A stretch of 64,000 nucleotides of DNA from Brevibacillus_F sp035644815 (GCA_035644815.1 DASQNU010000047.1:3654-67653), one strand, 5' to 3'; counted from the stretch's first letter, positions 26,516 to 35,425 are shown. A program made the numbers and translations. The notes: generated by a model not told the origin, from the letters alone.

Positions 26516-27661
26516 CTATTTGCTTACGACAGGGAAGTACCCATACTCGTGACTGAAGCGCAATATTGTATAGCGATCGCGTAAATGGTGGGCTTCCTGC
26601 AGCGCTTTTTGCACCAGCTCAGGAGAAATCCCCAGCTCAGCTGGATCAACGGGAGCCCCCACCGCTTGCAGGATGGATTTGAGTTGCTCCGGCGCCGGAA
26701 TGCTCTCAACGAGCGCTTTGATGGTGTCGAAATGGGGGATTGTTTTTTCATTTTGCTGCAGACGTTCATCCTGAAAAAGTCGCTTGTACAGATCGGCAAT
26801 CATGACCGTAGCCACAGCCACTTTTTCTCCATGCAGCACCTGCTGCTTTCCTGCTTTTAAAAAAGCCTGCTCCCAATAGTGGGACAAATGATGCTCCGCC
26901 CCTGAAGCCGGACGGGAATGGTCCACGTACAGCATCGCCAGGCCGGACTGAACAAGCGACTTCATCAAAGCTGTCATTCCGCTTTCTTTGGTAGCCTTGA
27001 TTTCATCCAACTGCTCTACGCATTGGTCAAGCGCTTGCCGCGTCCACTCCGCTGCTGTCAAGCAATAATGCTCTCCATTCATGACATGGGAGAAATACCA
27101 ATCCACTAACGATGTATATTTCGCCAGCATGTCTCCGACCCCAGCTGCATATAACCGTCGCGGAGCCGCACATAATACTTCGACATCGGCAAACACTGCC
27201 ACTGGAGAAGCTGCCTGCACAGTGACTTTTTTCCCTTTGATGATGATTGGCGCGCCAGCTGATGTATAGCCGTCGACGGAGGCAGCCGTTGGTATGGAGA
27301 TAAAAGGTTTTTTCGCTTGATGGCTGACATAACGGACGATATCATGGATCGTGCCAGCTCCTACAGCCAAAAGCACGTCTGCATCTGGCAGCATTTCCTG
27401 CTTGACCTGCTCTATAGCGGTAACATCCGCAACGACATCCCCTTGCTGATTCGGACGGATTAAGCAGACATGTATCGATGCTTCCCCATTCAAGATTTGG
27501 ACGATACGCTCACCCGCTGCGGCGTAGGTGTTGGCATCCGCCACAAGCATGAGACGGCCCCACTGTTTTTCTACTAGATAAGAGCCTATCTGTGCCAATG
27601 CCTCTTTCTCAATCCGAATGTCCATCTTGATGGGATGATGGCTCCCGCATGAGCACTCCAT
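26516..27661 (-). CDS. egsA: sn-Glycerol-1-phosphate dehydrogenase (AraM/EgsA)
   Basis: NAD(P)-dependent metalloenzyme reducing dihydroxyacetone phosphate to sn-glycerol 1-phosphate, the archaeal-type enantiomer, used in bacilli for heptaprenylglyceryl lipids. Pattern: VLLAVGAGTIHDIVRYVSHQAKKPFISIPTAASVDGYTSAGAPI is the nucleotide/metal block; metal ligands are the Asp in DML and the His in SGAEHHLSHYWE and LHGEKVAVATV. Start set at MECSCGSHH behind GGGAGTAGGG (381 aa). It begins 4 bases after abfA ends. araM also lies in the B. subtilis arabinose operon. Confidence 0.92.
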   Translation of the reverse strand: MECSCGSHHPIKMDIRIEKEALAQIGSYLVEKQWGRLMLVADANTYAAAGERIVQILNGEASIHVCLIRPNQQGDVVADVTAIEQVKQEMLPDADVLLAVGAGTIHDIVRYVSHQAKKPFISIPTAASVDGYTSAGAPIIIKGKKVTVQAASPVAVFADVEVLCAAPRRLYAAGVGDMLAKYTSLVDWYFSHVMNGEHYCLTAAEWTRQALDQCVEQLDEIKATKESGMTALMKSLVQSGLAMLYVDHSRPASGAEHHLSHYWEQAFLKAGKQQVLHGEKVAVATVMIADLYKRLFQDERLQQNEKTIPHFDTIKALVESIPAPEQLKSILQAVGAPVDPAELGISPELVQKALQEAHHLRDRYTILRFSHEYGYFPVVSK

Positions 27662-27665
27662 TTCC

Positions 27666-29192
27666 CTACTCCCTTTCACGTCTTTTTGCCAATCTTATCA
27701 TATTCCATGAACATTTTGGCAATTCAGCCGTGATCATGCCATCAGCCTTCACTGTATTTCCCGCAGCATGCGGAGTGACGGCTGTTGGATTGTCTGCGGT
27801 ATTACGTGCTTTGATATCCTCACTTTCCAGCACAAGATGCTCCACCACCTGATATTCCCCAAACTGTCTGGCTTCGCATTCGAGCAACAGGCTCGCATCC
27901 AGACTGCGATTGACCGCGAAGATGGTCAGGGCTTCTTCCCCTTCGTCATGCACCGCCATCGCATCGAGATACGGCACATCCGTAAATTCCTTGCTATCGT
28001 ACTTAGGAGAGAAAATGATCGGTCGCAATGCGGTTCCTCTGCCGTATACGGAGGTATGCATAAATGGATAAAAGATGGTTTGCCGCCAAGCTCCCCCACC
28101 TTTTTCTGTCATGATCGGCGCGATCACATTCACCAGCTGGGCAAGGCAAGCGATCTTCACTCGGTCTGCGTTCCGCAGCAGCGTGATTAACATGCTGCCT
28201 ACCAATACCGCATCCTCGTGGGTATAAATATCCTCCAGCAAAGGCGGAGCAATGGTCCATGGCTCTTGCTTGGCATCTGCTTCCCGTGAGTGGTACCACA
28301 CGTTCCATTCGTCAAAAGACAGGTACATCTGCTTTTTGCTTCGCTTTTTCGCCTTGATGTAATCGCATGTTGCGATGACCGACTGGATGAATGCATCCAT
28401 CTCCATTGATTTTGCCAAAAAGCTGGGCGTATCATTCTCCGGATTACCGTAATACTGATGCAAGGACAGATAGTCCACTTGCTCATACGTATGGTCCAGG
28501 ACCGTCGCCTCCCACTCGGGGAAGGTGGGCATCTGCCGGCTGGAGCTGCCGCATGCGACCAGCTCAATGGTCGGATCGACCCACCTCATTACTTTGGCAG
28601 CTTCGCTAGCAATACGCCCGTACTCGACCGCTGTCTTCTGACCAATTTGCCATGGGCCGTCCATCTCATTTCCCAGGCACCATGTCTTGATCCGATGCGG
28701 TTCCTTATACCCGTGCGATATCCGCAGGTCGCTCCAGTATGAGCCAGATGGATGATTGCAGTACTCGACCAGATTGCGGGCGGCGTCGATCCCTCTTGTT
28801 CCCAGGTTGACGGCCATGTTCACTTCCGCATCGATCTGTTTAGCCCAGGATACAAATTCATTCGTACCAATCTGATTCGTCTCCAGGCTGTGCCATGCGA
28901 GATCCAGACGTTTTGGCCGCAGCTCGACAGGACCTACTCCATCCTCCCAGTTATAACCGGAAACAAAATTGCCTCCCGGATAGCGGACGAATGGTACTTT
29001 GCATTCCTTCACCAGCGCCAGCACATCTCTGCGAAAGCCCTGTTCATCAGCTTCCGGATGATCCGGCTCATAGATCCCTTCATAGACAGCGCGCCCCAAA
29101 TGCTCCACAAAGGAACCGTAAAGGCGGGGATCGATAGCCCCGATCTGGTAATCCTTATCGATGATCATTTTTGCTTTTCTTTCTGCTTGCAT
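27666..29192 (-). CDS. abfA: Intracellular alpha-L-arabinofuranosidase (GH51)
   Basis: Releases L-arabinose from arabino-oligosaccharides imported by the adjacent transporter. GH51 hallmarks: GSFVEHLGRAVYEGIYEP, VRYPGGNFVSGYNWEDGVGP, the acid/base Glu176 in WCLGNEMDGPW and the nucleophile Glu295 in LSFDEWNVWYH. Full length (508 aa), no signal peptide, hence cytoplasmic. Strong GGAGGAG ribosome binding site. It lies between araQ and egsA, the arrangement of the B. subtilis araNPQ-abfA end of the operon, but araA, araB and araD are not in this window. Confidence 0.96.
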   Translation of the reverse strand: MQAERKAKMIIDKDYQIGAIDPRLYGSFVEHLGRAVYEGIYEPDHPEADEQGFRRDVLALVKECKVPFVRYPGGNFVSGYNWEDGVGPVELRPKRLDLAWHSLETNQIGTNEFVSWAKQIDAEVNMAVNLGTRGIDAARNLVEYCNHPSGSYWSDLRISHGYKEPHRIKTWCLGNEMDGPWQIGQKTAVEYGRIASEAAKVMRWVDPTIELVACGSSSRQMPTFPEWEATVLDHTYEQVDYLSLHQYYGNPENDTPSFLAKSMEMDAFIQSVIATCDYIKAKKRSKKQMYLSFDEWNVWYHSREADAKQEPWTIAPPLLEDIYTHEDAVLVGSMLITLLRNADRVKIACLAQLVNVIAPIMTEKGGGAWRQTIFYPFMHTSVYGRGTALRPIIFSPKYDSKEFTDVPYLDAMAVHDEGEEALTIFAVNRSLDASLLLECEARQFGEYQVVEHLVLESEDIKARNTADNPTAVTPHAAGNTVKADGMITAELPKCSWNMIRLAKRRERE

Positions 29193-29219
29193 GGTTACAC
29201 TCCTCCTTATTTTTCATTC

Positions 29220-30056
29220 CTATCCCTTAATTCCGCCCACAGTAAGGCCGGAAATGAAATAGCGTTGGAAAATCAAATAAAGAATCATGATGGGGATGAC
29301 CGACAGAATCGCTCCGGAAAGCAAAATGTCGTAGTTGTTTCCATACGGAGTCAATAGCGACGAGAGCCCGATCGGCAGCGTGAATTTTTCCTCGCTGTGC
29401 AGCACAACCAGCGGCCAGACAAGATTGTTCCAGCTGGATAATGCCTGCAGAATGGCCATCGCACCGAATGCAGGGGCCATCAGCGGCCGCATGATCCGAA
29501 AAAAGATCCCAAACTCTGTACATCCGTCAATTCTCGCCGCATCGATAAAGTCCCGGGGAATCCCGATGGCATATTGGCGAAAGAAGAAGACCGCAAATGG
29601 GCTGACCACAAACGGGAGAATGACGCCCCAGTACGTATCGATCAAGCGTAGACTGACGATTAGCTTGTAGAGCGGCAGCAAAATGATTTCGATCGGGATC
29701 ATCATGACAAACAAGACTGTCGCAAATATGAGATTTCTCCATTTGAATTGGTAGACCGCCAGCGCATATCCCACCATCGAGGAAAACAGCAGCGCCAGCG
29801 CCGTGTTAAGAAGGGTAATAATCACGCTGTTGGTAAACCAGACAAAATAGATGCGTCCATCGGTGAGCAAATAATAGTAATTGTTAAAGGAGAGGATGTC
29901 TGGCTGCAGCTGCAGATTCAATCCGTAGCGCAACAGTTCCGTGGATGGTTTGAATGACGCGAGCAGCAGGCAAAAAAAGGGGAACAGTGCCAGGAAACTG
30001 AGTACAGCAAAGAGAGCGAACAAGAGCAGAGATATCCACTTCTTTTTCCCGTACAT
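29220..30056 (-). CDS. araQ: Arabino-oligosaccharide ABC transporter permease AraQ
   Basis: A 278-residue inner-membrane permease with six helices and the EAA loop for ATPase contact (DAARIDGCTEFGIFFRIMRPLMAPAFGAM). MalG-like family. The start follows GGAGGAG and is 2 bases from the end of araP, so translation is coupled. No ATPase gene is present nearby; such systems often use the shared MsmX-type ATPase encoded elsewhere. Confidence 0.92.
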   Translation of the reverse strand: MYGKKKWISLLLFALFAVLSFLALFPFFCLLLASFKPSTELLRYGLNLQLQPDILSFNNYYYLLTDGRIYFVWFTNSVIITLLNTALALLFSSMVGYALAVYQFKWRNLIFATVLFVMMIPIEIILLPLYKLIVSLRLIDTYWGVILPFVVSPFAVFFFRQYAIGIPRDFIDAARIDGCTEFGIFFRIMRPLMAPAFGAMAILQALSSWNNLVWPLVVLHSEEKFTLPIGLSSLLTPYGNNYDILLSGAILSVIPIMILYLIFQRYFISGLTVGGIKG

Positions 30057-30058
30057 GA

Positions 30059-31000
30059 CTACTCCTCCCTTCGGAACTGGCCAAACAGCTTAAGCTGAAT
30101 GATATTGATGAGGAGAATCGTGACTAACAGTACAATCCCGATCGCGGAGCCGACGCCCATGTTGAAGTTTTCAAAGCTTTGTTGATAGAGATAGCCGATG
30201 AGGGTCAAGCCGATATCCCCAGGTGAATGGTTGGTCCAGAACACATAGCTTTCCGTAAACATCGTAAATCCGCCGTAAATGCTAATGGTCAACACATAAA
30301 TGGTTACAGGCTTCAGCAGCGGCAGGGTAATCCGGAAAAATTTGCTGAGCGAACCGGCTCCATCGATATCAGCGGACTCATACAGCTCCTTTGGAATATT
30401 TTGCAGCCCTGACAAGAAGTACAGAAGATTAATCCCCATCCACCGCCAGGAAGCCAAGGCCACCATGAGAAACATCGCGGTCCCTCCCTCCATCGCCCAT
30501 TGCTGCGGAGAAAATCCCAGCTTCATCAGGATCGTGTTCATCGGAGCCGTATCCATCTCGCCAAAAATGAGCCGAAAAATGGCACCTCCCACCACAATCG
30601 AGGTCAGAGCCGGCATAAACAGTGCTGAGCGGAAAAGCGTGGGTGCAATCATAAAGCGGGAATGAATCAGCACGGCCAATACCAATGGGACAGGAATCAA
30701 AATGATCAAGGTCCAGATCGTATACATCACCGTGTTGGAAACGGCTGCATAAAAGTGTTCATTATTTAAAGCCTGATAATTTTTCCAGCCGACAAACGTT
30801 TCTTCCCCCGGCAGGATTTCGTGAAAACTCATGTAAAAGGCGCTTATAATGGGATAAAGCATAAACAACAAAAACGAGATGAGAAACGGTGCGACGAAGA
30901 AATAAGGGGCCATTTTCTGTGAATGGAAGAATGTACGGAGGCGTTTTGGCTTTGTTGGCACCGTTTTGTTGTCGGTACGTGTAGTGACCTGACTATCCAA
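30059..31000 (-). CDS. araP: Arabino-oligosaccharide ABC transporter permease AraP
   Basis: A 313-residue MalF-like permease: a basic cytoplasmic N-terminus, then MAPYFFVAPFLISFLLFMLYP and five more helices. The EAA loop reads ESADIDGAGSLSKFFRITLPLLKPV. The start is TTG with GGGGGAAAG upstream. It pairs with AraQ and the AraN lipoprotein. Confidence 0.92.
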   Translation of the reverse strand: MDSQVTTRTDNKTVPTKPKRLRTFFHSQKMAPYFFVAPFLISFLLFMLYPIISAFYMSFHEILPGEETFVGWKNYQALNNEHFYAAVSNTVMYTIWTLIILIPVPLVLAVLIHSRFMIAPTLFRSALFMPALTSIVVGGAIFRLIFGEMDTAPMNTILMKLGFSPQQWAMEGGTAMFLMVALASWRWMGINLLYFLSGLQNIPKELYESADIDGAGSLSKFFRITLPLLKPVTIYVLTISIYGGFTMFTESYVFWTNHSPGDIGLTLIGYLYQQSFENFNMGVGSAIGIVLLVTILLINIIQLKLFGQFRREE

Positions 31001-31034
31001 TTTCTTTCCCCCTTTCTTGTACAGAGGAAGTAGT

Positions 31035-31072
31035 GGACCGCCTGCTCAAACCGTTTATGGAACAGGCGATCC
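31035..31072 (-). other. Intercistronic hairpin between araN and araP
   Basis: GGATCGCCTG / CAGGCGGTCC stem (one wobble) with an 18-base loop and no U-run. Position between the binding-protein gene and the permease gene suits a 3' stabiliser that keeps araN mRNA abundant. Confidence 0.55.
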
Positions 31073-31078
31073 TCCTGC

Positions 31079-32392
31079 CTACTTGCGTAATTCGTCCGCC
31101 GCCTTCTTCAACGCGTCCTCGGGAGTCATGCTGTTTTCTTTGAGCGGCTTAAAGAGCACATCTTTACGGATCAAATCGATCGCCTGCGGTGTTTTTTCTG
31201 TAATGTTGACCGGAGTGATCTCGTCTTTGACCTCCAGCAATACATCGAAGATTCCTTCGCCAAAATAATCCGTGTACTTGTTTTTCTCTTTGATTTCAGG
31301 CGCATCCCATACATCCCAGCGGATCGGATCAAAGCCCATTGTTTTCCAGACGCGGATATTGCCCTCTTTGGAAAGCTTCGCGTACCCGAGGAATTGCTTC
31401 GCCAGCTCCAACTGCTTCGACTGCTTGGTAACCACTGTACCTGTACCCCCCATCCCAGCAGAGCGTTTCCCGCCTGGCTCCCAGCTCGGCATCGGGCGAA
31501 TGACGATCTTTCCTTTCAAGTCGGGCATGTATTCGAGGAATCGGCCCATATACCACATCGGCATCAGGACGGAGGCTGCTCCTCCTTTATTCATGAAGCC
31601 GTAATATTCTTCTTTATGATGGTTGCCTCCTGGTGCAGGAACAGCAATTTTGCTTCCATGTACCATCTCGTGGAGGAATTTCAAGGTGTTGATATTCGTC
31701 TCATTATCCAGTGTTACTTGCCCGCTTTGATCGAACATATCCGACCCTTGCTGCGCAATCATCGGCCAGAATGTCCAGTTGTCAATCACTTCAACCGTCG
31801 TCATTGGCTTTCCAGTAGCGGCCAGCACCTTTTTCCCCGCTTCCGCATAATCCGCCCACGTCTTGATCTCATCGATATTCACACCAGCTTGATCCATCAT
31901 CTCCTTGTTGTAATACATCACCGTCGCCCCTACGTGGAAGTCAATTCCGTAGTTGTGGCCGTTTTTGCTGTAAATATCAAACCGGGATTGAATAAACTTG
32001 TCTTTCTCTGGTTGAATCAATTCATCCAGCTCTGCCAATGGAATGTTGCTGCCTTTTAAATAGTTGGCGAATTTACTGATTTCAATATCAGCGATGTCTG
32101 GGGCTCCCACCCCTGACTGCAAAGCGATTAATAGCTTGTTGTGCATTTCTTCATAGGGGTACACATTCGGCTTTAATTGAATCTGTTGATCCGGATGCTG
32201 TTGATTCCAATCCTTCACAGCTTCTTCATAAAATTGGACGTGCAGCTCATTAAACGTCCAAAAGGTAAGTGTCGTTTTTCCCCCACTGTTCCCTGATTGA
32301 CCTCCTCCTTCCGTCGTCGCACTGGAGCAACCGGATAGGACGAGTGCGGCCATTAGAATAAGTGCCAGCAAGAACAAACCAATTCTTTTCAT
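31079..32392 (-). CDS. araN: Arabinosaccharide-binding lipoprotein AraN
   Basis: Extracellular solute-binding protein (437 aa) tethered by a lipid at LVLSGC. The body follows the type 1 sugar-binding pattern: TTLTFWTFNELHVQFYEEAVKDWNQQHP, QSGVGAPDIADIE, GIDFHVGATVMYYNKEMMDQAG and a late KQSKQLELAKQFLGYAKLSKEGN. Start set at MKRIGLFLL behind GGGGAGAATGTG. First structural gene of the locus, preceded by two operators and a cre-like palindrome. Confidence 0.92.
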   Translation of the reverse strand: MKRIGLFLLALILMAALVLSGCSSATTEGGGQSGNSGGKTTLTFWTFNELHVQFYEEAVKDWNQQHPDQQIQLKPNVYPYEEMHNKLLIALQSGVGAPDIADIEISKFANYLKGSNIPLAELDELIQPEKDKFIQSRFDIYSKNGHNYGIDFHVGATVMYYNKEMMDQAGVNIDEIKTWADYAEAGKKVLAATGKPMTTVEVIDNWTFWPMIAQQGSDMFDQSGQVTLDNETNINTLKFLHEMVHGSKIAVPAPGGNHHKEEYYGFMNKGGAASVLMPMWYMGRFLEYMPDLKGKIVIRPMPSWEPGGKRSAGMGGTGTVVTKQSKQLELAKQFLGYAKLSKEGNIRVWKTMGFDPIRWDVWDAPEIKEKNKYTDYFGEGIFDVLLEVKDEITPVNITEKTPQAIDLIRKDVLFKPLKENSMTPEDALKKAADELRK

Positions 32393-32428
32393 CACATTCT
32401 CCCCTTTTCCCCACATTTAGCTACACAG

Positions 32429-32448
32429 AAATGACAGCGCTGTCATTT
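32429..32448 (-). promoter_or_regulatory. cre-like palindrome upstream of araN
   Basis: A perfect 20-bp palindrome centred on TGACAGCGCTGTCA, which fits the CcpA cre pattern (TG, central CG, CA). It lies between the operators and araN, so CcpA bound there would act as a roadblock. Confidence 0.55.
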
Positions 32449-32459
32449 GGACCCGATAT

Positions 32460-32507
32460 CGTGCACGCACACGAAAATTCATAATGAATAAACCGTGTGC
32501 GCACACG
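32460..32507 (-). promoter_or_regulatory. Two LacI-type operators upstream of araN
   Basis: CGTGCACGCACACG (32460-32473) and CGTGTGCGCACACG (32494-32507), the second a perfect palindrome, with centres 34 bases apart. The same motif occurs twice upstream of the LacI-type gene, so this regulator is the obvious binder. A candidate promoter TTGAGA-N18-TTTTAT lies just upstream of the second site. Confidence 0.75.
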
Positions 32508-32543
32508 GAAATGTGTAAATAAAAATGATCGTGAATGTTGATC

Positions 32544-33536
32544 TCAAATCGTCGCTCCTGGAATGATACGATACGGCAACAACGGAATTTCAGGTTCTTC
32601 CTGGCGATCCAAGATACCCACCAAGCATTCCACCGCTTTGATGCCAATCTCCTCCACCGCGTATTCCACTGTGGTCAATGGCGGCGTCACGTATTTTAGG
32701 ACATCGATATTGTCGAAGCCCATCAAACCGACATCCTCCGGGATTCGCAATCCCTTCGCTTTAAGCGTATTCATCACTTCCAAGGCGTAGTAATCACAGG
32801 AGCAGATAATAGCTGTTCGCGGAACGCTTCCCGACAGCTTGATTTGGTCCAGCGCCTGAATGTAATTTCGTTCTTTAATCAGAATAAGCTGCTCTTCCAG
32901 TCCTGCTTCCCGCAGCGCTTCCTTGCATCCCTCATATCTTTCTTCTTGGGTGTAAATATTGCTTTTCCCCCGAAAAGCCAGAGGCGGGCAAATATAGATA
33001 TAGCGCTCATACTCTTTGCCCACGATATACTGGACAGCATCCTTCATCGCCTGCCGATCATCGATCCCGACATAATTCCAGTCATCCGACAGACGATTGC
33101 AAATGGTCACGATCGGAGTCTGCAGGCTTTTGGCAAACTGTTCAAACGCTTTGCCCGTATTGACGGTGAACAAAATGATTCCATCTACCTTGCGATTGAT
33201 CAAATGTTCGAGGCATCTCAGCTCATTCTCCGGATTTTTGTCGGTCAACACCAGATCCACGAAATAACCGAACTCATTTGCCTTGTCGGCGATGGCATTC
33301 ATCAGCTGGGCAAAGGATCGGTTGTGCACATCAAACAGGATCACCCCCAATGTCATCGTTCTTCCTTTTGCAAGGCTTCTTGCCGTATGATCGGGTCTGT
33401 AATGCATTTCCTCGGCGATTTGCAGTATTTTCTTTTTGGTCTTGTCACTGATTCCGGGTCGATTGTTTAACGCGCGATCGACTGTCCCTACAGACACTCC
33501 ACACATCTCGGCAATGTCCTTGATCGTAATCCTCAT
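32544..33536 (-). CDS. LacI-family regulator of the arabinan locus
   Basis: A 330-residue repressor. Residues 3-50 are the LacI helix-turn-helix (TIKDIAEMCGVSVGTVDRALNNRPGISDKTKKKIL), with a hinge near 50-60 and a periplasmic-binding-protein-like sensor domain to the end (VILFDVHNRSFAQLMNAI, VDGIILFTVN, VGLMGFDNIDVLKYVTPPLTTVEY). It replaces the GntR-type AraR that controls this locus in B. subtilis. Operators of one consensus flank its own start and araN, indicating autoregulation and control of araNPQ-abfA-egsA. Start set behind AGGAGG. Confidence 0.92.
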   Translation of the reverse strand: MRITIKDIAEMCGVSVGTVDRALNNRPGISDKTKKKILQIAEEMHYRPDHTARSLAKGRTMTLGVILFDVHNRSFAQLMNAIADKANEFGYFVDLVLTDKNPENELRCLEHLINRKVDGIILFTVNTGKAFEQFAKSLQTPIVTICNRLSDDWNYVGIDDRQAMKDAVQYIVGKEYERYIYICPPLAFRGKSNIYTQEERYEGCKEALREAGLEEQLILIKERNYIQALDQIKLSGSVPRTAIICSCDYYALEVMNTLKAKGLRIPEDVGLMGFDNIDVLKYVTPPLTTVEYAVEEIGIKAVECLVGILDRQEEPEIPLLPYRIIPGATI

Positions 33537-33581
33537 AGCGCCTCCTGCAATCAAACGGTTTTCTATCGCTGCTTCTCATTG

Positions 33582-33627
33582 CGTGTGCGTACACGGACTT
33601 GAAAATAATGGAACGTGTGCGTTCACG
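33582..33627 (-). promoter_or_regulatory. Two operators upstream of the LacI-type gene
   Basis: CGTGTGCGTACACG (33582-33595) and CGTGTGCGTTCACG (33614-33627), centres 32 bases apart, matching the araN operators. The outer one begins directly after the -10 of the promoter at 33631-33660, so binding would occlude transcription start. Confidence 0.75.
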
Positions 33628-33630
33628 TAA

Positions 33631-33660
33631 AATGTAGCATGCAAATGGAAGCGTTGTCAA
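33631..33660 (-). promoter_or_regulatory. Promoter of the LacI-type gene with overlapping cre-like site
   Basis: TTGACA (33655-33660), 18-base spacer, TACATT (33631-33636) on the minus strand. TGACAACGCTTCCA (33646-33659) overlaps the -35 and resembles a cre site. The same architecture is seen at the glpF promoter. Confidence 0.65.
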
Positions 33661-33756
33661 TTTAATTTTCTGATTATTTGCAAAAATATCAAACTCGCTC
33701 AAAATCTATGAAAATGGTTTGTGTTTAACATTGCACTCTTCTTCCTAGAAGTGACG

Positions 33757-33793
33757 AAAGGGCTCACGCAACGAATGCGTAAGACCCTTTTTT
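33757..33793 (+). terminator. Orphan rho-independent terminator
   Basis: AAAGGG...CACGCA / TGCGTAAGACCC with a small bulge, followed by seven T residues on the plus strand. No plus-strand gene ends here; it may close a short untranslated RNA. Confidence 0.6.
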
Positions 33794-33943
33794 TACATCT
33801 AGCCGCTTTTCTTGCAAATCCGCACTATCTAATCCTGCCCCGGCACTCTTAGGATCTTGTTCAACCTCAATCTTGAATCCTTACATCTCAGCCGGGGAAA
33901 CATATTAGCCTTACCATTAATAAAGTGAGGGAGCGAAAGTAAA

Positions 33944-34150
33944 TTGGATCAAAACAACACTCGCAATCGGTATGATACGGAAGACGGTAACACCGGAGAA
34001 GTAGTAGGGACCATGGGTAGTGGTATCTCGGACGCTTCGCTAGGTATCGGATCTAATCCGCTTGGCGATATTTCAGGAAACAAAGTTGCAAAAAAGGCTA
34101 TTGGTTCTGGTGATAACAGTGACGCCACGGGCTTTACGGAGCATCGTTAA
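33944..34150 (+). CDS. Small Gly/Asp/Ser-rich hypothetical protein (68 aa)
   Basis: TTG start behind GGGAGCG. The product is hydrophilic and low in complexity: NTGEVVGTMGSGISDASLG, then IGSNPLGDISGNKVAKKAIGSGDNS. It has no signal peptide or cysteine. A terminator follows at once, supporting a real gene. Size and composition recall small spore-associated proteins, but I do not recognise it. Confidence 0.6.
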   Translation: MDQNNTRNRYDTEDGNTGEVVGTMGSGISDASLGIGSNPLGDISGNKVAKKAIGSGDNSDATGFTEHR

Positions 34151-34156
34151 AAAGAT

Positions 34157-34194
34157 AAAAGCCGATGAGTTCTTTTAGAAACTCATCGGCTTTT
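34157..34194. terminator. Bidirectional terminator between small gene and ppaC
   Basis: Perfect 15-bp stem AAAAGCCGATGAGTT / AACTCATCGGCTTTT with an 8-base loop. T-runs on both strands serve the two convergent genes. Confidence 0.88.
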
Positions 34195-34202
34195 CATGTG
34201 TC

Positions 34203-35135
34203 TTACAGTTTGTTGAATGTGTCAGTCAGCACTGGCACGATCTGCTTTTTACGGGAAACGACGCCTTTCAGCACCGCTTGGTTATCTGCTAATTTTACAT
34301 TGTAGGCTTGCTCTACTGCGTTTGTCGCACGACCGAGTGCCAGACCGACTGAGTCATTGTTGAGGATATCTGTCACAACAAACAGGAACAGGTCCAGCCC
34401 TTTTTCCTCAATGATGTTGGAAAGTGCTGTTTCCAGCTCGGCTTTGCGTGCCAGCACATCATTGACATCTACTGCATTCACTTGGGCGATTTCTACCTTG
34501 TAGCTGCCCATCTGGAATTCTTTGGAGTCAAGTGAAATCAACTGGCTGATGGTTTTCTCGCTCAGGTCAGCGCCGGCTTTCAGCATTTCCAGACCGTAGC
34601 TCTCCAGATTTACACCTGCGATCTCAGCTAATTCACGTGCTGCTGCTACGTCTTGCTCCGTGCAGGTTGGCGATTTTAACAGCAGTGTATCCGAGATGAT
34701 CGCGGACAGCATCAATCCGGCAATCTCTTTCGGAATGTCTACTCCATTTTCTTTGTACATTTTGCGCAGGATTGTTGTTGTGCAACCAACAGGCTCTGCA
34801 CGGTAGTAAAGCGGATTGCTAGTTTCGAAATTGGCGATGCGGTGGTGGTCGATCACTTCGATCACTTCTACGCTCTCAATGTCGTTCGCGCTTTGTTGAC
34901 GTTCATTGTGGTCTACCAAAATAACGGTTTTCGCTTCGTTGGCTACCGTCTCAACCAGACGCGGCGCCTCTACATTGAAATAGCTCAAGACAAATTGTGT
35001 TTCGCCGCTGATTTCACCGAGACGAACCGGTTCAACCGAAGCACCCAGCTTTGTTTTCAAATCTGCATAGACAATGGCCGAACAAATCGAATCGGTGTCC
35101 GGGTTTTTATGCCCGAAAATAAGTGTGTTTTCCAT
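34203..35135 (-). CDS. ppaC: Manganese-dependent inorganic pyrophosphatase
   Basis: Family II PPase (310 aa) hydrolysing pyrophosphate to drive biosynthesis. DHH-family motifs: FGHKNPDTDSICSAI (metal His and Asp residues), VILVDHNERQQS, VIDHHRIANF, and a C-terminal DHHA2-type domain ending in VSRKKQIVPVLTDTF with the substrate-binding basic residues (SRKKQ). No CBS insert, so the simple unregulated form. Good match to family length. Confidence 0.97.
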   Translation of the reverse strand: MENTLIFGHKNPDTDSICSAIVYADLKTKLGASVEPVRLGEISGETQFVLSYFNVEAPRLVETVANEAKTVILVDHNERQQSANDIESVEVIEVIDHHRIANFETSNPLYYRAEPVGCTTTILRKMYKENGVDIPKEIAGLMLSAIISDTLLLKSPTCTEQDVAAARELAEIAGVNLESYGLEMLKAGADLSEKTISQLISLDSKEFQMGSYKVEIAQVNAVDVNDVLARKAELETALSNIIEEKGLDLFLFVVTDILNNDSVGLALGRATNAVEQAYNVKLADNQAVLKGVVSRKKQIVPVLTDTFNKL

Positions 35136-35254
35136 GAGAAATGCTCCTTAATCTTATTTTGGCGAGAAAATTATACCATAGAACTGGGTGTTCTGCCCAT
35201 TGGCGAATGCAACTTTATGCAAATGAAGAAGCTGCCCGGGATCGGCAGCTCTGG

Positions 35255-35425
35255 TCACATCACATTTATAATGGCTGTGAATAACGTATCGTCCACTTTA
35301 ACCACCTGTTGTACGAAAAGATCTTTTTTCGGATAGCTTTCCCGATAATAATCGATGATCTTTTGTAGCTCTTTCCCCAGGTATTCGTCACGTTCTACGT
35401 AGAAGTCGGAGAAGATCTGCTGCAT
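35255..35425 (-). CDS. Very small hypothetical protein (56 aa)
   Basis: ATG behind GGGAGGTG with good spacing; product begins MQQIFSDFYVERDEYLGKEL and continues QKIIDYYRESYPKKDLFVQQ, VVKVDDTLFTAIINVM. It is charged, with a helical N-terminal half and a short strand at the end. A GCTGCC/GGCAGC hairpin at 35230-35250 follows. No family recognised, but ribosome binding site, codon pattern and hairpin argue for a gene. Confidence 0.6.
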   Translation of the reverse strand: MQQIFSDFYVERDEYLGKELQKIIDYYRESYPKKDLFVQQVVKVDDTLFTAIINVM

